Source of the DNA: Globodera rostochiensis
Taxonomy: Eukaryota; Nematoda; Chromadorea; Rhabditida; Heteroderidae
Length of the DNA stretch: 64,000 nt
NCBI GenBank assembly: GCA_018350325.1
Contig: JAEVLN010000011.1
Span: 62,001 to 126,000, forward strand
Direction: 5' to 3'
The notes under the pieces were generated by a model. That model ran no database searches, was not told the origin of the DNA, and saw nothing but the letters and a program-made list of their open reading frames with translations. This document shows, one piece after another, positions 35,267-46,164 of this stretch; position 1 is the stretch's first letter, and the number at the start of each line of letters is the position of its first letter. Both the position numbers and the translations under genes were made by a program.

Positions 35267-35619
35267 TTGGGTGTTGAGAAGTTGCACAGAAAGATATTCC
35301 AAATTTGGATATTTTTAAGTTGCATAATTAATTTGTTTATTTATTTTGAATCTTTATTCAAAAGGATTTTTTTAGCTAATTTGTTTTCTTTTGATTATTA
35401 CTTTTCTAATTGCTTTGGAAGTAATATATACTGGTTTCAGATATTTATTTGCCATTTAATTTTCATTTGATTTTGTTGTAATATTTTTAAATTTTGACAT
35501 TTTAAATAATCTTTTTTGATTTAGTATTTTATCATTAAATTTTTAAATTTTTTTTACAAACAACATCTACGTTCCTGCTAAACACGCACCCATGCAGGCA
35601 TTAAAGATTATGATTAAAT

Positions 35620-35799
35620 ATGGATAATCACCAAACTGGCAGTCACAGAATATTAATTTATATTACTATATATCTTTTTATTAGTTTTTATGATGTCTTT
35701 TCTTTGAATATTTATGTGCTGTGCAATCGCAGTTATTTAGCATATCCGACTGTTCAATTCTCACCCGCGCCGATTCCGCCTCTTTTCCCAATTTTATAA
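35620..35799 (+). CDS. Small ORF, 59 aa, one hydrophobic segment and Pro-rich tail
   Basis: ATG-to-TAA frame. N-terminus MDNHQTGSHR is polar, residues 11-35 (ILIYITIYLFISF...) form a membrane-like segment, and the C-terminus reads YPTVQFSPAPIPPLFPIL. The order polar-membrane-proline tail is that of many single-pass microproteins. The proline tail sits in a GC-rich island, which is harder to get by chance. No homologue recognised. Confidence 0.37.
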   Translation: MDNHQTGSHRILIYITIYLFISFYDVFSLNIYVLCNRSYLAYPTVQFSPAPIPPLFPIL

Positions 35800-35879
35800 C
35801 ATTGGATACACCTTTAAATAAGTAGTATATCCGCCCTACTACATTTCGCGTTTTTTTTGTTTAATAATGTTTAATTCAA

Positions 35880-36040
35880 ATAGATGTTAAATTGGTTGTT
35901 TATTTATAAGTAGAACGCTCCGACGCATCGCCCAAGTGATTGCCATATTCGTCACACAAATGGCATGTTTATATTTCTCTACTTTTATATTTATTTATTG
36001 TTTTAAATTTTCACTTTTACATTTATCTTAATTAGATTAG
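35880..36040 (+). other. Open frame overlapping a GC-rich patch (45 codons)
   Basis: Frame SRTLRRIAQVIAIFVTQMAC continuing into a hydrophobic run to TAA near 36031. No ATG at its start. It is in a different frame from the 35620-35799 ORF, 85 bp downstream of it. Confidence 0.22.
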
Positions 36041-36079
36041 AGTTTATATGAATTTTTTCTCAAAACTGTTTTACTTATT

Positions 36080-36193
36080 ATGAAACACAATATATCTTAT
36101 TGTTTAAATTGTTATAAAAAAGCTGATTTAATATATTCAAAGCAATTTTGTCCGGGGGCAATGACATTCCAGCAGGTGGTGGACGAGACTTGA
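36080..36193 (+). CDS. Small ORF, 37 aa, Cys-containing
   Basis: ATG-to-TGA: MKHNISYCLNCYKKADLIYS then KQFCPGAMTFQQVVDET. C-x2-C followed by another Cys could bind metal. The last third is GC-rich with G-first codons and ends exactly at the GC drop. Fourth member of the 35.1-36.2 kb cluster. Function unknown. Confidence 0.37.
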   Translation: MKHNISYCLNCYKKADLIYSKQFCPGAMTFQQVVDET

Positions 36194-37849
36194 ACCTAAA
36201 ACGCAGATAAAATAGAAGAAATACAATTGTTATTAGGTAGTTTAATTAGTCTTTAATTTACTTGGATTTTTAAGACATGTTAATTTTTATGGTAAAGCTA
36301 TCCATATCAGGTAACTTACTCTTCAAAGAAAAAATTTATTTTTTATTTAGTTTTATTGTTTATTTTCGTTTAAACCTGATAATAAGGTATTCGAAAATTA
36401 ATAACCCATGCACAAATATAAAAATTAATTGCCTAATCTTTGATTTTTTACTCAAGATAAAATTCTTTATTTAAACATTTAAAATAATTGTTGGGTTTGC
36501 CATTTTTATACAATTCGTATAATTTCTTTAATTAAAAAACAAACGTATAATTATCATAAATAATTGCTTTGCGTTTTGCGAAAAGTGGGCAAAATGCATC
36601 AATTAATTTTTGTTTTTAAGCGGCCGAGTTATTTCCTTATTTTAATTACTTTTCAATTTTCAAGGTTATAACGTCGATCTAACTTTATTTTAATTTTTAG
36701 TATTTAGTTGAAAAACTTATACTTTCATTCGACAGGTGTGCATTAAAACCCAAGCGTTTATTCTGACAACTTTATCGAGAAGGCCAGCGAATGTACCGTA
36801 ATAATACAGAATTCATAAATTAACATTGTAAAAACTAAAATTTAATTTATCTAAAATACAGAACCTCAAGTATGTCAACAAAAGTAAATATAAATCTATT
36901 TAAGTTATGATTAAATCTATAAAAACACAAAAAATTGTGACAACCCAAATAGGTGTTATATAGGTAAGTAAAAAAAAGCATAACCAAATTAAAAAATGAG
37001 CATCCGCTGCGACGTCATTCTGGTTTTGATTATAATTCCACCCAAAGTTTTAAATAAAAAATAGATATTAAAACGATTTAAAAACAAAAAACAATAAATT
37101 AATCTAAAAATTAACGATAAGTTGTTGTGATCAAAATTTTATATTATATATATTACCCATATAGAATCATAACAAACAAAGAATATGCTAAAAGTTTATA
37201 CAATGAAAGTGTGGTTTTTATCACTATTTTACGAAAATAAAAGATTTATATTTACAGGAAACGTTAAATAGAATGAACTTTTGTCAGCACTAGAATTTGG
37301 TAAAATCCCACAAATATTGACAGGACGGACCAGCATGTCTTAACATTCTGAACACTTGGAAGCCGGTTCTGTAAAGTTCGCTAAAAATGAAAGCAAAGCA
37401 TTTGATTAATTTTGCAATTGAACGATAACAATACTAATAAGAAAAAAACATTTATCCAGCTAAATCTATCAAATAATTGGTGGAAAAAAAATTTAAAGTC
37501 ATATATTAAATGTTATTTTGCTGGAATACAGGCTAATTATACAATCATTTGCAATTAATTTAAACATACCTAAAACTTATTGACATTCATTTAAAATTTT
37601 TTTTACTGTGATGTCATACATAAAAAATTATATTTATAAAAATTGCATAGAAATTAAATCCATTCTTAGGTAATTTTTTAAATTATGACTAAAAATAATA
37701 CACAAAAACATTTGTAATTTGTTTTAAAAAATGTGAACACTAAATACCGAAAAAAGAAAACAAATTAAAAACCAATCAGTTAGTTAACAAACTCCCCAAA
37801 AGATCTAAAACAACTTCCAGTTCCAATGAATGTAAATGTTTTATGTTTA

Positions 37850-38147
37850 GATAATAAAAAAACATAAGGGCGCATTTTGGAAGGCGGTGAATCAAGAATT
37901 TTCTTTTTAAATTTGCGAACTATTCGGACTCCATTTGTCTATTTGGATGCTTGCCCTGCGATCAGAGGAAACGCTGAAAATGGTTAATTCTATTCCTTTT
38001 TGGTCTATAAAACTTGTTTTAATATATTTAATAAACTATTTTGGGTCAGACTTGAAAAAAGGTTTTGAAACAGCAACGTATGTGGCAAAAGCTCCTTTAC
38101 CTTTAAACGCTAAAACATTTCTTGCATTCAAAAAATGCAACAAATGA
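37850..38147 (+). CDS. Open frame, 70 codons from 37935, unknown
   Basis: From 37935 (TTG; first ATG 37947) to TGA the frame reads WMLALRSEETLKMVNSIPFW, a hydrophobic middle, then GSDLKKGFETATYVAKAPLP and a Lys-rich end. Diverse composition makes it one of the more natural-looking frames. The same frame upstream, across one TAA at 37911-37913, is open and GC-rich (KGAFWKAVNQEFSF), suggesting a stop mutation in an older gene or read-through. A decayed transposon ORF is possible. Confidence 0.35.
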
Positions 38148-38681
38148 GCAATTTTATTTTATCTTAATATTTTTTCAAACACATATAAAAGTAAGACAAC
38201 TTATATAATTTATATTTCCTGAATAAATTTAATAAAAGTATCGCAACAAAACACATTTATATAATATTGTTGTTTTTTTTAAAATTGTTGAAACAATAAA
38301 GATAAAATATAATCCATGCCTGCTCACCCCATTGAGCGCGTACATTGGGATATTTGTTCGTCAAATAAATAAACAATGGTTTAATTCTTAAAAAATAATC
38401 TATGCAAATGAAAAAACAATCAAAAGAAAATGAAAGAAAAATTTAAAACCCATGATTATATAATTTAAATAACAAACCATGGCTATATAATTATCGTAAT
38501 CGCAGGCTATGAAAAACGCCTTAATAATAAAATCTTTATATGTGAAGCTATTTAATAGAACAAATTAAAAGTAAGAAAATAATTTATTGGAGTAGTTTGA
38601 ATTGATAAAAATCATTAATAATTTGCTGTTTTAAATTTACATTGTATTTACCTTTTGCCTAAGTAATACGAAGAAACACAA

Positions 38682-38815
38682 AGGCATGAAAATATTAACT
38701 TATCCAAAAAGTCGTTCGTTGATAAACTATAAATTTCAATAATTAAGATATTAATCACGCAAATTCTAAAATATTTTTTATTGCAATGCCAACAAAATAA
38801 ATAAAACACTTAACT
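38682..38815. repeat. Local direct duplication, copy 1 of 2
   Basis: Shares AAGGCATGAAAATATTAACT, TATCCAAAA, GTTGATAAACTATA, TAATCACGCAAAT and GCTAAAATATTT-like blocks with 39622-39755, 940 bp downstream. Confidence 0.8.
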
Positions 38816-38967
38816 TATATTTTAATCAAGTGAACTAAACATAAAGAAAAGTTGGAAAAAATTAAAAAACTTCAATAATCACAAACATTTCCAATGTGAA
38901 ATTCTAATGATATGATATTTTTAATTTGTTTAGATAAAACGAAATTTTGCAAATAAATTTTCATCAA

Positions 38968-39093
38968 ATGGGCAACAAAAGTGGCGCAACCAACTTTTTT
39001 TTCGTTATTGATTATCTGTTATCCGCCATATTCTTTGCTTGTAGATCGGCAGATGATCAGTGCAGGGGTAAATTTTGTGGTAGAACAATGTAA
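38968..39093 (+). CDS. Putative secreted or membrane Cys-containing peptide, 41 aa
   Basis: ATG-to-TAA, preceded by CATCAA. N-terminus MGNKSGATNFFFVIDYLL, then SAIFFACRSADDQCRGKFCG and RTM. Residues 9-24 are hydrophobic and end in small residues (S-A-I-F-F-A-C), like a signal peptide cleavage region. The remaining 17 residues hold three Cys with charged spacers, as in short disulfide peptides. The GC-rich 3' half favours real coding. Homology not recognised. Confidence 0.4.
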   Translation: MGNKSGATNFFFVIDYLLSAIFFACRSADDQCRGKFCGRTM

Positions 39094-39621
39094 GAAAATG
39101 TGAAATAAACGTGGATAAAGCAAAATATTCCGTATAAACTTTTTCAAATAATTTTAAAACGAAATCGCCACGAATTGTTGTATAAATTTGAAAAAATAAA
39201 TAATTAAAGCTAGACGCTATTTACGCGCGCGAACTTGAAATTACATTAAACTTCAAAACAAAATAAATTTTCTTTTAAAATAATTCAGAATCAAATCTCA
39301 TATTCTATTGCTTTAGTTGTAAAGTTTCAATAAAATAAAAACAGCTCCAATTAAAAGAACAATTCGAATACTAAAATTTTAAATAAGTTGACAGGAGATC
39401 AAAAATAAATACTAATCCAAAACAAATATAAATTGCAAGTTTATAAATTAAAACTTTGTATCTTATGAAATAAAATGAATTTGTTAAGAAAGTATAAGAA
39501 ACAGAAATGAAACTCAGTCTAGAGTTTACTCGAAGGCTTATTGAGCCATTTAATGTAATCAAAATATTTAAGAAATAAAAACTGTAAATACCATCTTTGG
39601 TAATAAATTCTGATAACTTTG

Positions 39622-39755
39622 CAAAGGCATGAAAATATTAACTTATCCAAAAGATCGTTGATAAACTATACTTTGAATTTAAGACAATAATCACGCAAAT
39701 GCTAAAATATTTGCTATTGCAATGGCAGCAAAATAAATAAACACCAGCTTACAGA
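39622..39755. repeat. Local direct duplication, copy 2 of 2
   Basis: Second copy of 38682-38815; differs by a 4-bp deletion at TCGTTCGTTG/TCGTTG and scattered substitutions. A GC-rich patch at 39920-39985, 165 bp downstream, is open on the minus strand (NNRELACAADTVTHDDC to TAG) and is not part of the duplication. Confidence 0.8.
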
Positions 39756-40246
39756 TGAACTAAACCTAAAGAAAAGAACACATTATTAATAATTGTGGAA
39801 ATAAATAAGATAAAATTAAAGTGCACGATTCGATCGATCTCTGGTGCAGTGATATAATTTTTATATTTATTCCGCAAGGAAAAAGTTAATTTAATAAAAT
39901 TTAAAAAAAACTTCATTTAAAATCATTAGGCGATCGAACTAGCAATCGTCGTGTGTGACAGTATCTGCAGCACAGGCGAGTTCGCGATTGTTTTAGAGAA
40001 AACAAAATCTTTTGCAAATTTAAAACAAAGTGAAAATTAAGCTAAATAAAATAATATTTTTCGAGGTACCCGATTTAAAAACAAAATGATATTTAATATT
40101 CGAGAAATACATTATCAATTTACATTAAAATCATGTATTGCTAGCGCTATCCTCCCATTTACTTTTATTTAATTGTAAATTTTATAATTTCAAAATGTTA
40201 AATTCAATTACGTATTAAAAGTAAAATTTAATTACATTTTGTAAGT

Positions 40247-40441
40247 ATGATCTTATTACAAATTGTAAATTTAAACAAGCTTGCATTTGGGTATCTTTAT
40301 TTTATTCATTGTCGATATAATATTATAACACGTAAGTGTTATAGGGTTACAAAATATGCCTGTGTTGAGCTGAGTTGGGTGCAATCCAAAGCTAATTATA
40401 TTACTATTAATTTTTCTCTAGCCAATAAAGTTAATTGTTAA
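40247..40441 (+). CDS. Open frame, 64 codons
   Basis: ATG-to-TAA starting MILLQIVNLNKLAFGYLYFI; the middle part HCRYNIITRKCYRVTKYACV then ELSWVQSKANYI has four Cys and lies partly in a GC-richer patch. No splice signals required. Unknown; of chance length. Confidence 0.28.
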   Translation: MILLQIVNLNKLAFGYLYFIHCRYNIITRKCYRVTKYACVELSWVQSKANYITINFSLANKVNC

Positions 40442-40882
40442 TATAAAATTTCCAATGATTCAGAGCTTATATTCAATTTTCGAAATTAATAAATTATTAG
40501 ATTTTCTGATTTTTCATTTTGTATGGGTTTACTTTTATAAAGCTATACTCTAAGAATAATTTTTTAGTTTCATAGGATCAATTGACGTGTAAACAGTTCT
40601 TCCATTTTTATTAATTTTTTTTGGCCACATATTCTCGCGCTGAGCATCTTAAAAATAGTTTGTTTAGCTCAACTCAAATTTTTTCATAGGAACTCAAATT
40701 TTATGAAATTCCATTTTATCAATTTACCGTTTATCAATTAAACTACAACATTTCTTTCAGAGATTTCGTTTTATAATGCTTTAAATTTTAGCTGTTTAAC
40801 AATTTTTTTATAATATCTGCCTTCGTGCATATTAATTCATTTGCTATCTCAGCTTATTTCATGGGTTCATTTAAGCTTTTTA

Positions 40883-40937
40883 CAACTTATTTGTATTTTC
40901 TTGAACTCTACATATAATTTTATTTGATCAAGTACGG
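40883..40937. repeat. Third copy of a short dispersed repeat
   Basis: About 55 bp matching 3611-3666 (TTGTATTTTCTTGAA, ACATAT, TTTTATTTGAT, AAGTACGG) and more weakly 6320-6370. It is followed by a GC-rich patch with ATG frame MPTASQHNVTHSDF to TGA (40946-40990). Confidence 0.65.
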
Positions 40938-41500
40938 TGTTCCACGATGCCAACAGCCTCCCAGCATAATGTAACGCACAGTGACTTTTGATCGGATAAA
41001 CGACTTTAGTCGACATTTTTTAACGTTAGGTTTATAATATTTTTTTTAATTTGATTGCAATAATTTGTTTTTATTTCATCCGCCCTAATCTCTAGCTCTG
41101 TTTTTCGAGTAACAATTGTTGTTTTTTCACAGGAAATAATTATTTCCCCCGATTTCTATGTTATATATCGTTTATTAAAATTCAGAATTCGTCGATCTGA
41201 TGGGTTTACATAATTTTTAAATTTATCCTGCATGGAATTAAAGTTTGTAATCACTATTTACTCGCATTTTAGCGCTTGAAAGCTATTGCACTTTACTTTC
41301 CATATGATTCCTTCATTATATTCAAATATGTGAATAAGCGAAATTTGAGTTTTATTTTGCTTTAATAGTTATTTGCGTGCATAAATTAGTTCTCCTTCAA
41401 TTAATATTTTAGAAATAGATTAACTGACTTTATTATCTTTGAATGCAGAATAAATTTGAATCAATATATTTCAATTTCAAGGATTAATAACGTTGATTTT

Positions 41501-41791
41501 TCAATTAGGTTTTACTTTATTTTCTAAATCGTAAAGATTTTTACAAGCTGCATCGGAAATATAGGTTCTTGGCTTAGATGTAGAATTCTTGTGTTTGTTT
41601 AGTTTTTTGTTGCAAGTAGTTTCAATATATAACAGTAATTGTTTGCAATTTAGAATATTAAGCATATCTAATTTTATAAAATAAATTTGGTTTGATCTGT
41701 TATTTACATTTATAAACGCTTTTGATTTATGCACGCACACATAAATGGCGCTTAATATAGTAATACCAGAACGAATATTACTGAAATGCAT
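41501..41791 (-). CDS. Unknown ORF, 96 aa
   Basis: Genuine ATG (41791) to TGA. N-terminus MHFSNIRSGITILSAIYVCV, followed by HKSKAFINVNNRSN, a Leu/Cys-rich middle (MLNILNCKQLLLYIETTCN) and a polar C-terminus with SKPRTYISDAACKNLYDLEN. Five Cys; composition is mixed. About one frame this long is expected by chance, but its position directly downstream of another long minus-strand frame (41870-42148) raises the odds that both belong to one transcript. Confidence 0.4.
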   Translation of the reverse strand: MHFSNIRSGITILSAIYVCVHKSKAFINVNNRSNQIYFIKLDMLNILNCKQLLLYIETTCNKKLNKHKNSTSKPRTYISDAACKNLYDLENKVKPN

Positions 41792-41869
41792 TTTTAATAA
41801 TATAAGGATAAAATATTAATATTTTTTTTATAAAAAATCAAATTTGATACTATTGTAATATAAAGTTTT

Positions 41870-42148
41870 TCAAAACGCGTGTTTCACATAACTGTTAATG
41901 CTGGTGAATGCTTGTAAACCATATTGTCTTATTTTTAATTGATTAATTTTTTTTATTAATTGTAAAACAAGAATTGGTTGCTCTTTGTGTAAAGTTTTTT
42001 TTATCACAAATGTCTGGAGTTTAATACTTTTATTAAATGGTTTTTTGATTAAATTATGCATAAAACAGATCGATTTAATTAATTCAAATTTAGAATAAAT
42101 ATACAAAGTTTTTAATTTGATTTTTGGGTAGGTAAAGCATGAAAACAA
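41870..42148 (-). CDS. Unknown ORF, 92 codons, upstream of a second minus ORF
   Basis: Frame to TGA at 41870; TTG at 42148. It is basic (KPFNKSIKLQTFVIKKTLHK) and ends QYGLQAFTSINSYVKHAF. The same frame upstream, across a TAA at 42149-42151, contains an ATG and a GC-rich METAAARRL segment. Seventy-eight bp separate it from the next ORF; the gap has no clear donor/acceptor in phase. Family unknown; a retroelement relic is possible. Confidence 0.35.
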   Translation of the reverse strand: MFSCFTYPKIKLKTLYIYSKFELIKSICFMHNLIKKPFNKSIKLQTFVIKKTLHKEQPILVLQLIKKINQLKIRQYGLQAFTSINSYVKHAF

Positions 42149-42179
42149 TTATAAACGTCTTGCTGCAGCCGTTTCCATC

Positions 42180-44355
42180 AGGTCAAACAAAAGTTTTGGC
42201 ATAAATTTCTTGAAATTTATTTATTTTTAACTTTCTAAAAAATAAATATATATTTGATGAGATTTTAAATTTTTATAATTTTTAAAAATCATTTTATCTT
42301 GACAATGCACATAATTGCGATTCATCTTCCCTCATCCGTCTAGTATTTATTCTATTTATGAAAATTTAAAATTTTCTATCAAAAACGGAGAATAATGCAA
42401 TAAAGTAAAGGTATATTAATGCCAGGATTACCATAAACTGTTTGCCTCACACATATAATATTAAAACAATTGTTCAAATCATATGACACGCAAAAATTGC
42501 ATTAAAAATTTAATATTAAATGCAATTTTTAAATGTTTTTTCAAAAATTAAATAAATGCGAAAAATCTCCAATACCACTTGTGATGTAAATCCAAAAGTA
42601 AATAGTAAAAAAGCAAATGCGATCTAATAAATTTTATTAAAAACCCTAAAGAATAAAGTAAGTGCATATTATAAACCCATGAAATGTAAAAATTATTTTT
42701 ATTATTAAAAACCGATTAACAACACAAGCAAAGGTGGTAAGGCTTTTAGGTTATATGAAATGACATTATAACAACGTTTTGTGCCATTTTTTGATTTACA
42801 TTTATTAGAACCTACAACGCCTTAAGAAAATATTAAAATTTTTGACAATAATATTGTTAAAACAACGAATCTTATTGTGATCAAAAAAAATTAATAAAAT
42901 AATAACTTTAATATTAATCCTTTCAATCTAGTCACACACAAATTGGCATTTCTTACACAAACCTTGAGACGAGAACTATAAATTTCTTAAACAGTTTAAA
43001 CAGTGGACTGGCTCGGAGCCTCGTTGTTAGAAAAGTTGGCTGGCTTAATAATTAGGATAATATAAGAAAGCATTTAAAGATTTCTAAAAATTATATTAAA
43101 GCCAAAGGCCGATAAATAAAATTTTTACAAAGTGCCATAAATCAATAATAAACGTGATGAGTCGAAAGTATGTCTGAGCGAAGTGCCCCAGTGTGCCAAA
43201 TTGATGTAGTAAATTCTCAATTTACATAATTAGAGTGCGTCAAAGAACATTACGACAATTTTTGAAAATTATTTCCTATAAATCTAAAAACGATGAGCAA
43301 AAGAGGATACGTATTAAGCAAACAATTAAATCTAAATTTTTACAATTTAATAAAAATATAAACATATTCAAAATTTAATTAATAGTTTGAGACACTATAA
43401 AACACCTTTTATTGATTTTGTAATATTTAAAATGATAATTTAACATTGAAAAAGCTATAACAAAATAAATTAAATGTTTCAAATAAATAATTTCAATTCA
43501 GCCAATATAATTTTAATGCAGCCTCAGGGATGTGAACAATGGCATGGCAATAAAAAATTATGGAATTTAATTATATAAAATTTCTAAAAATATCATGCCA
43601 ATTACGAACAATATAAGGCACATTAATTCTAAATGAAACCCAAAAAGAAAAAATGTGCAATTTTCAAACAAATATTAACAAATTAAAGATATGTGTGGGA
43701 AAACAAATAATCATAAGTTTGTTCAATTCATCGAATAATACCCAAAAATAAAGACAATAAACATAAAAAATTACAAAAAATACGGCTTGAAAAAGTTCCA
43801 ATTTAATCTCAATAAAAATATTTTTATAAAATTAAAAGACGAATGTTGAACCATTCCATCTATGTTTCTCATTCAATATAATGATAAACGTACACACTGG
43901 GCAGGCTTTACAGCCTATATTGTTAATTAATTAAGAATAAGATTGAAACGAATTTATATAATATCAAAACAAAAACGTATAAAAAATAATTATTAAATAA
44001 ATTTCATTTTAATTAGTCAAAATAGATTTAAATGCTAAAAATAATAATTACGCAATTCCATCTTATTTTATTCGGGGCGCATGTCCATGGTTTGTACAAG
44101 AAGATTTAAATTTACCCTTTTAATATAAGTGAAGTAATAACTATGTTAGAAAATCGGTTACCAATTAACGATATGAATAGAAACAAATTATAATAAAAAA
44201 TATAAAAGGCAGTTTTGATGTAACTTAAAATAATTATTTAAAAATTGTTAAATTTCAACTCTCTAGAGCTGGGGCTTTCATCAATGGAAATTGATGCAAA
44301 AGATCATTTAAATAAAAAATAAATAGCAGACATTAAAATTATAAATAAATAAAAA
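42180..44355. other. AT-rich stretch with GC-richer patches
   Basis: Patches at 42995-43060 (TVDWLGASLLEKLAGLI) and 43150-43206 (RDESKVCLSEVPQCAKLM) are open in the same plus frame but separated by TAA codons; the second is open in another frame too. No splice-consistent model. The rest is A/T filler. Confidence 0.4.
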
Positions 44356-44364
44356 TTTAGACAC

Positions 44365-44480
44365 TGCCGTGAGGGGCCCATTTGGTCGGGACGCTCTCAG
44401 CGCTAGCTTTACCCCACCCCAACCTTTTCGGTTGTCCATGAATTTGCGGCGAAGACGCTTTTTTTGAAAGGGGCAGAATG
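44365..44480. other. Strongly GC-rich island, strand ambiguous
   Basis: Plus: DTAVRGPFGRDALSASFTPP continuing to TGA at about 44465. Minus: a 46-codon frame ending KASAESVPTKWAPHGSV to TAA. The left edge CACTGCCGTGAGGGGCCC resembles CACT-starting transposon ends, but no opposite end was found. Confidence 0.35.
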
Positions 44481-44669
44481 TCGTAAAAAATAGGAGAATT
44501 TTATTAAAAAATCAGAAATGTTCAACCGCTTTATAGGTTTGGTAATGTCGAAACTCGGCTTGTTGACTTGTAAGAGTGACGATTTTAAAATGTTTTTATT
44601 TATTTTTTTCTTGCTTAAAGATTTATTTTTGCTTATTATATACCCTCTCTCATGTGAATTTTAAAAAAA

Positions 44670-44795
44670 AACACATTTGAATTTATTACTAATGCTTAAT
44701 AAGAAATTTATGATCGATCATATTTATTTTTTTCTATTTTTTGATTTTGTCGACTGACTTTTTGAGATAATAAAATGGCATTGTACAAGAACAAA
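44670..44795. repeat. Local direct duplication, copy 1 of 2
   Basis: Nearly identical to 45035-45160: GCTTAATAAGAAATTTATGA, TCGATCATATTTATTTTTT, GATTTTGTCGACTGACTTTT, GAGATAATAAAATG. Divergence is a few percent, so it is recent. Confidence 0.9.
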
Positions 44796-45034
44796 ATTAT
44801 TGTCGTTCGGAGACCATTCTGGTAATTTTTATGTTTATCAATTTTGACATATTTCTTGTTTTTTGCTGATTATCAATCCGCCGGTTGCTGCCATTGTGCA
44901 TTTCTTTTTGCAATTATTTTATGATTTTATAACTTGCTTAAATGCGACATTTCTAATGCATGGGGCGTTGTGATTTGCTCACAAAATATTTAACATTTAT
45001 AATATATATTATTTAATTTTAAATGTTTAAAATT

Positions 45035-45160
45035 AAAACATTTGAATTTATTACTAAGAAAGTGCTTAATAAGAAATTTATGATCGATCATATTTATTTT
45101 TTCTATTTTTTGATTTTGTCGACTGACTTTTTGAGATAATAAAATGACGGTGTACATGAT
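45035..45160. repeat. Local direct duplication, copy 2 of 2
   Basis: Copy of 44670-44795, 365 bp downstream; a 4-bp insertion (GAAA/GTGC context) distinguishes it. No terminal inverted repeats. Confidence 0.9.
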
Positions 45161-45485
45161 AAAGCAAAATAACTTGCTGTAAATCCGCCAAAAATTTCGT
45201 GTAGCTTTTATTTTTAAAATTTATGGCCATCACAAAAATTCGTAGGAAATATCAACATAATTTTTTATATTCATATTAATAATTTGAAATTAATTTTAGT
45301 GCATATAACAATGTTTTTTTTAATCTTTTGTGTATTGATTAGTTTACTTACCTAAACCTAATTTATTTTCTGAAACTATAAAGTTTTTATTTGCATTTAA
45401 TTAAAAAGAAAACCATTTTTTGGAAATTTATTAAGATGCATTATTCGCATTTTTATGTTGCAATGCACAAAATATTTTCATTTAA

Positions 45486-45644
45486 ATCTCTTTAATTATT
45501 TATTTGTTTTTTGTTGCAAAAACTGTCGGGTTGTTTGTCGCTTTTGCCGCCGATTTGAATCCAAGCGTTACGTTGGACGGGAAAATTGAAGCGAATTTTG
45601 GCCAAAATTTCAATTCAACATTGCCAAGGGCATTTAGAAAATGA
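45486..45644 (+). CDS. Open frame with signal-like start, 52 codons
   Basis: Stop-free between TAA and TGA. A hydrophobic segment ending KTVGLFVAFAADLNPS is followed by VTLDGKIEANFGQNFNSTLP and RAFRK. Fourteen of 40 central codons start with G, the strongest coding-type bias for a frame this long in the window. It has no ATG and no acceptor AG in the AT-rich first part, so a complete gene model cannot be drawn. Confidence 0.3.
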   Translation: MSLIIYLFFVAKTVGLFVAFAADLNPSVTLDGKIEANFGQNFNSTLPRAFRK

Positions 45645-45699
45645 AAACGAGGGGCTTTATGGGCTAATTAATTTTATTTTTTTTAGTGTGTAAGTCAAA

Positions 45700-46160
45700 C
45701 TGGCCTAGGATCACCCGACAGCCGGCGGCTGCGTGATTTCTCTGTAGCCCGGTGAAAATTAATCAAATCTGCCTTGTCGAGCCACTGCGTAATTTGCATG
45801 AAAAAAAGCAAGAGCAATTTTTCGTAGATTTGAAGCTATAGTGAAAAATTTTCTGACTTTAACTTTTTTGATATTTGTCCAAATGTAAAAGAAAAAGAGA
45901 CCCCCCCCCCCCGGCAGGCCAAATAATGGGTGGATGATATTTCAAATTTTGTTTTAAATTCGGAAAACCAGAGGCTAAAACTCAGGGCTCCTACATCGGG
46001 TGTCGTCCGTCCTACTGGGCGCGGAAAAATTTAAAAATTTTTGAAAAAATATTTAAAAAAAGGAAACTTTGCGCACAAATGACCCTTTTATAATGACTGT
46101 CCAGTCGTGAGCGGCCGAATCGTACCCGGCGCCCAATCGTGAGCTCCCAGTTGACCCCAA
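45700..46160. other. GC-rich region with poly-C tract, no gene assigned
   Basis: Includes a 13-C run at about 45902-45914, the patch 45700-45800 open in one plus frame (TGLGSPDSRRLRDFSVAR), and 46090-46160 with two TCGTGAGC motifs spaced about 40 bp. Poly-C and clustered GC motifs here resemble transposon debris more than a gene. Confidence 0.35.
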
Positions 46161-46164
46161 TCGA

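Noticed and set aside
36150..36195. GGTTCAAGTC-like T-loop on the minus strand, suggesting a tRNA
   Set aside because: The bases around it do not form a T stem, and no anticodon, D or acceptor arm is present.
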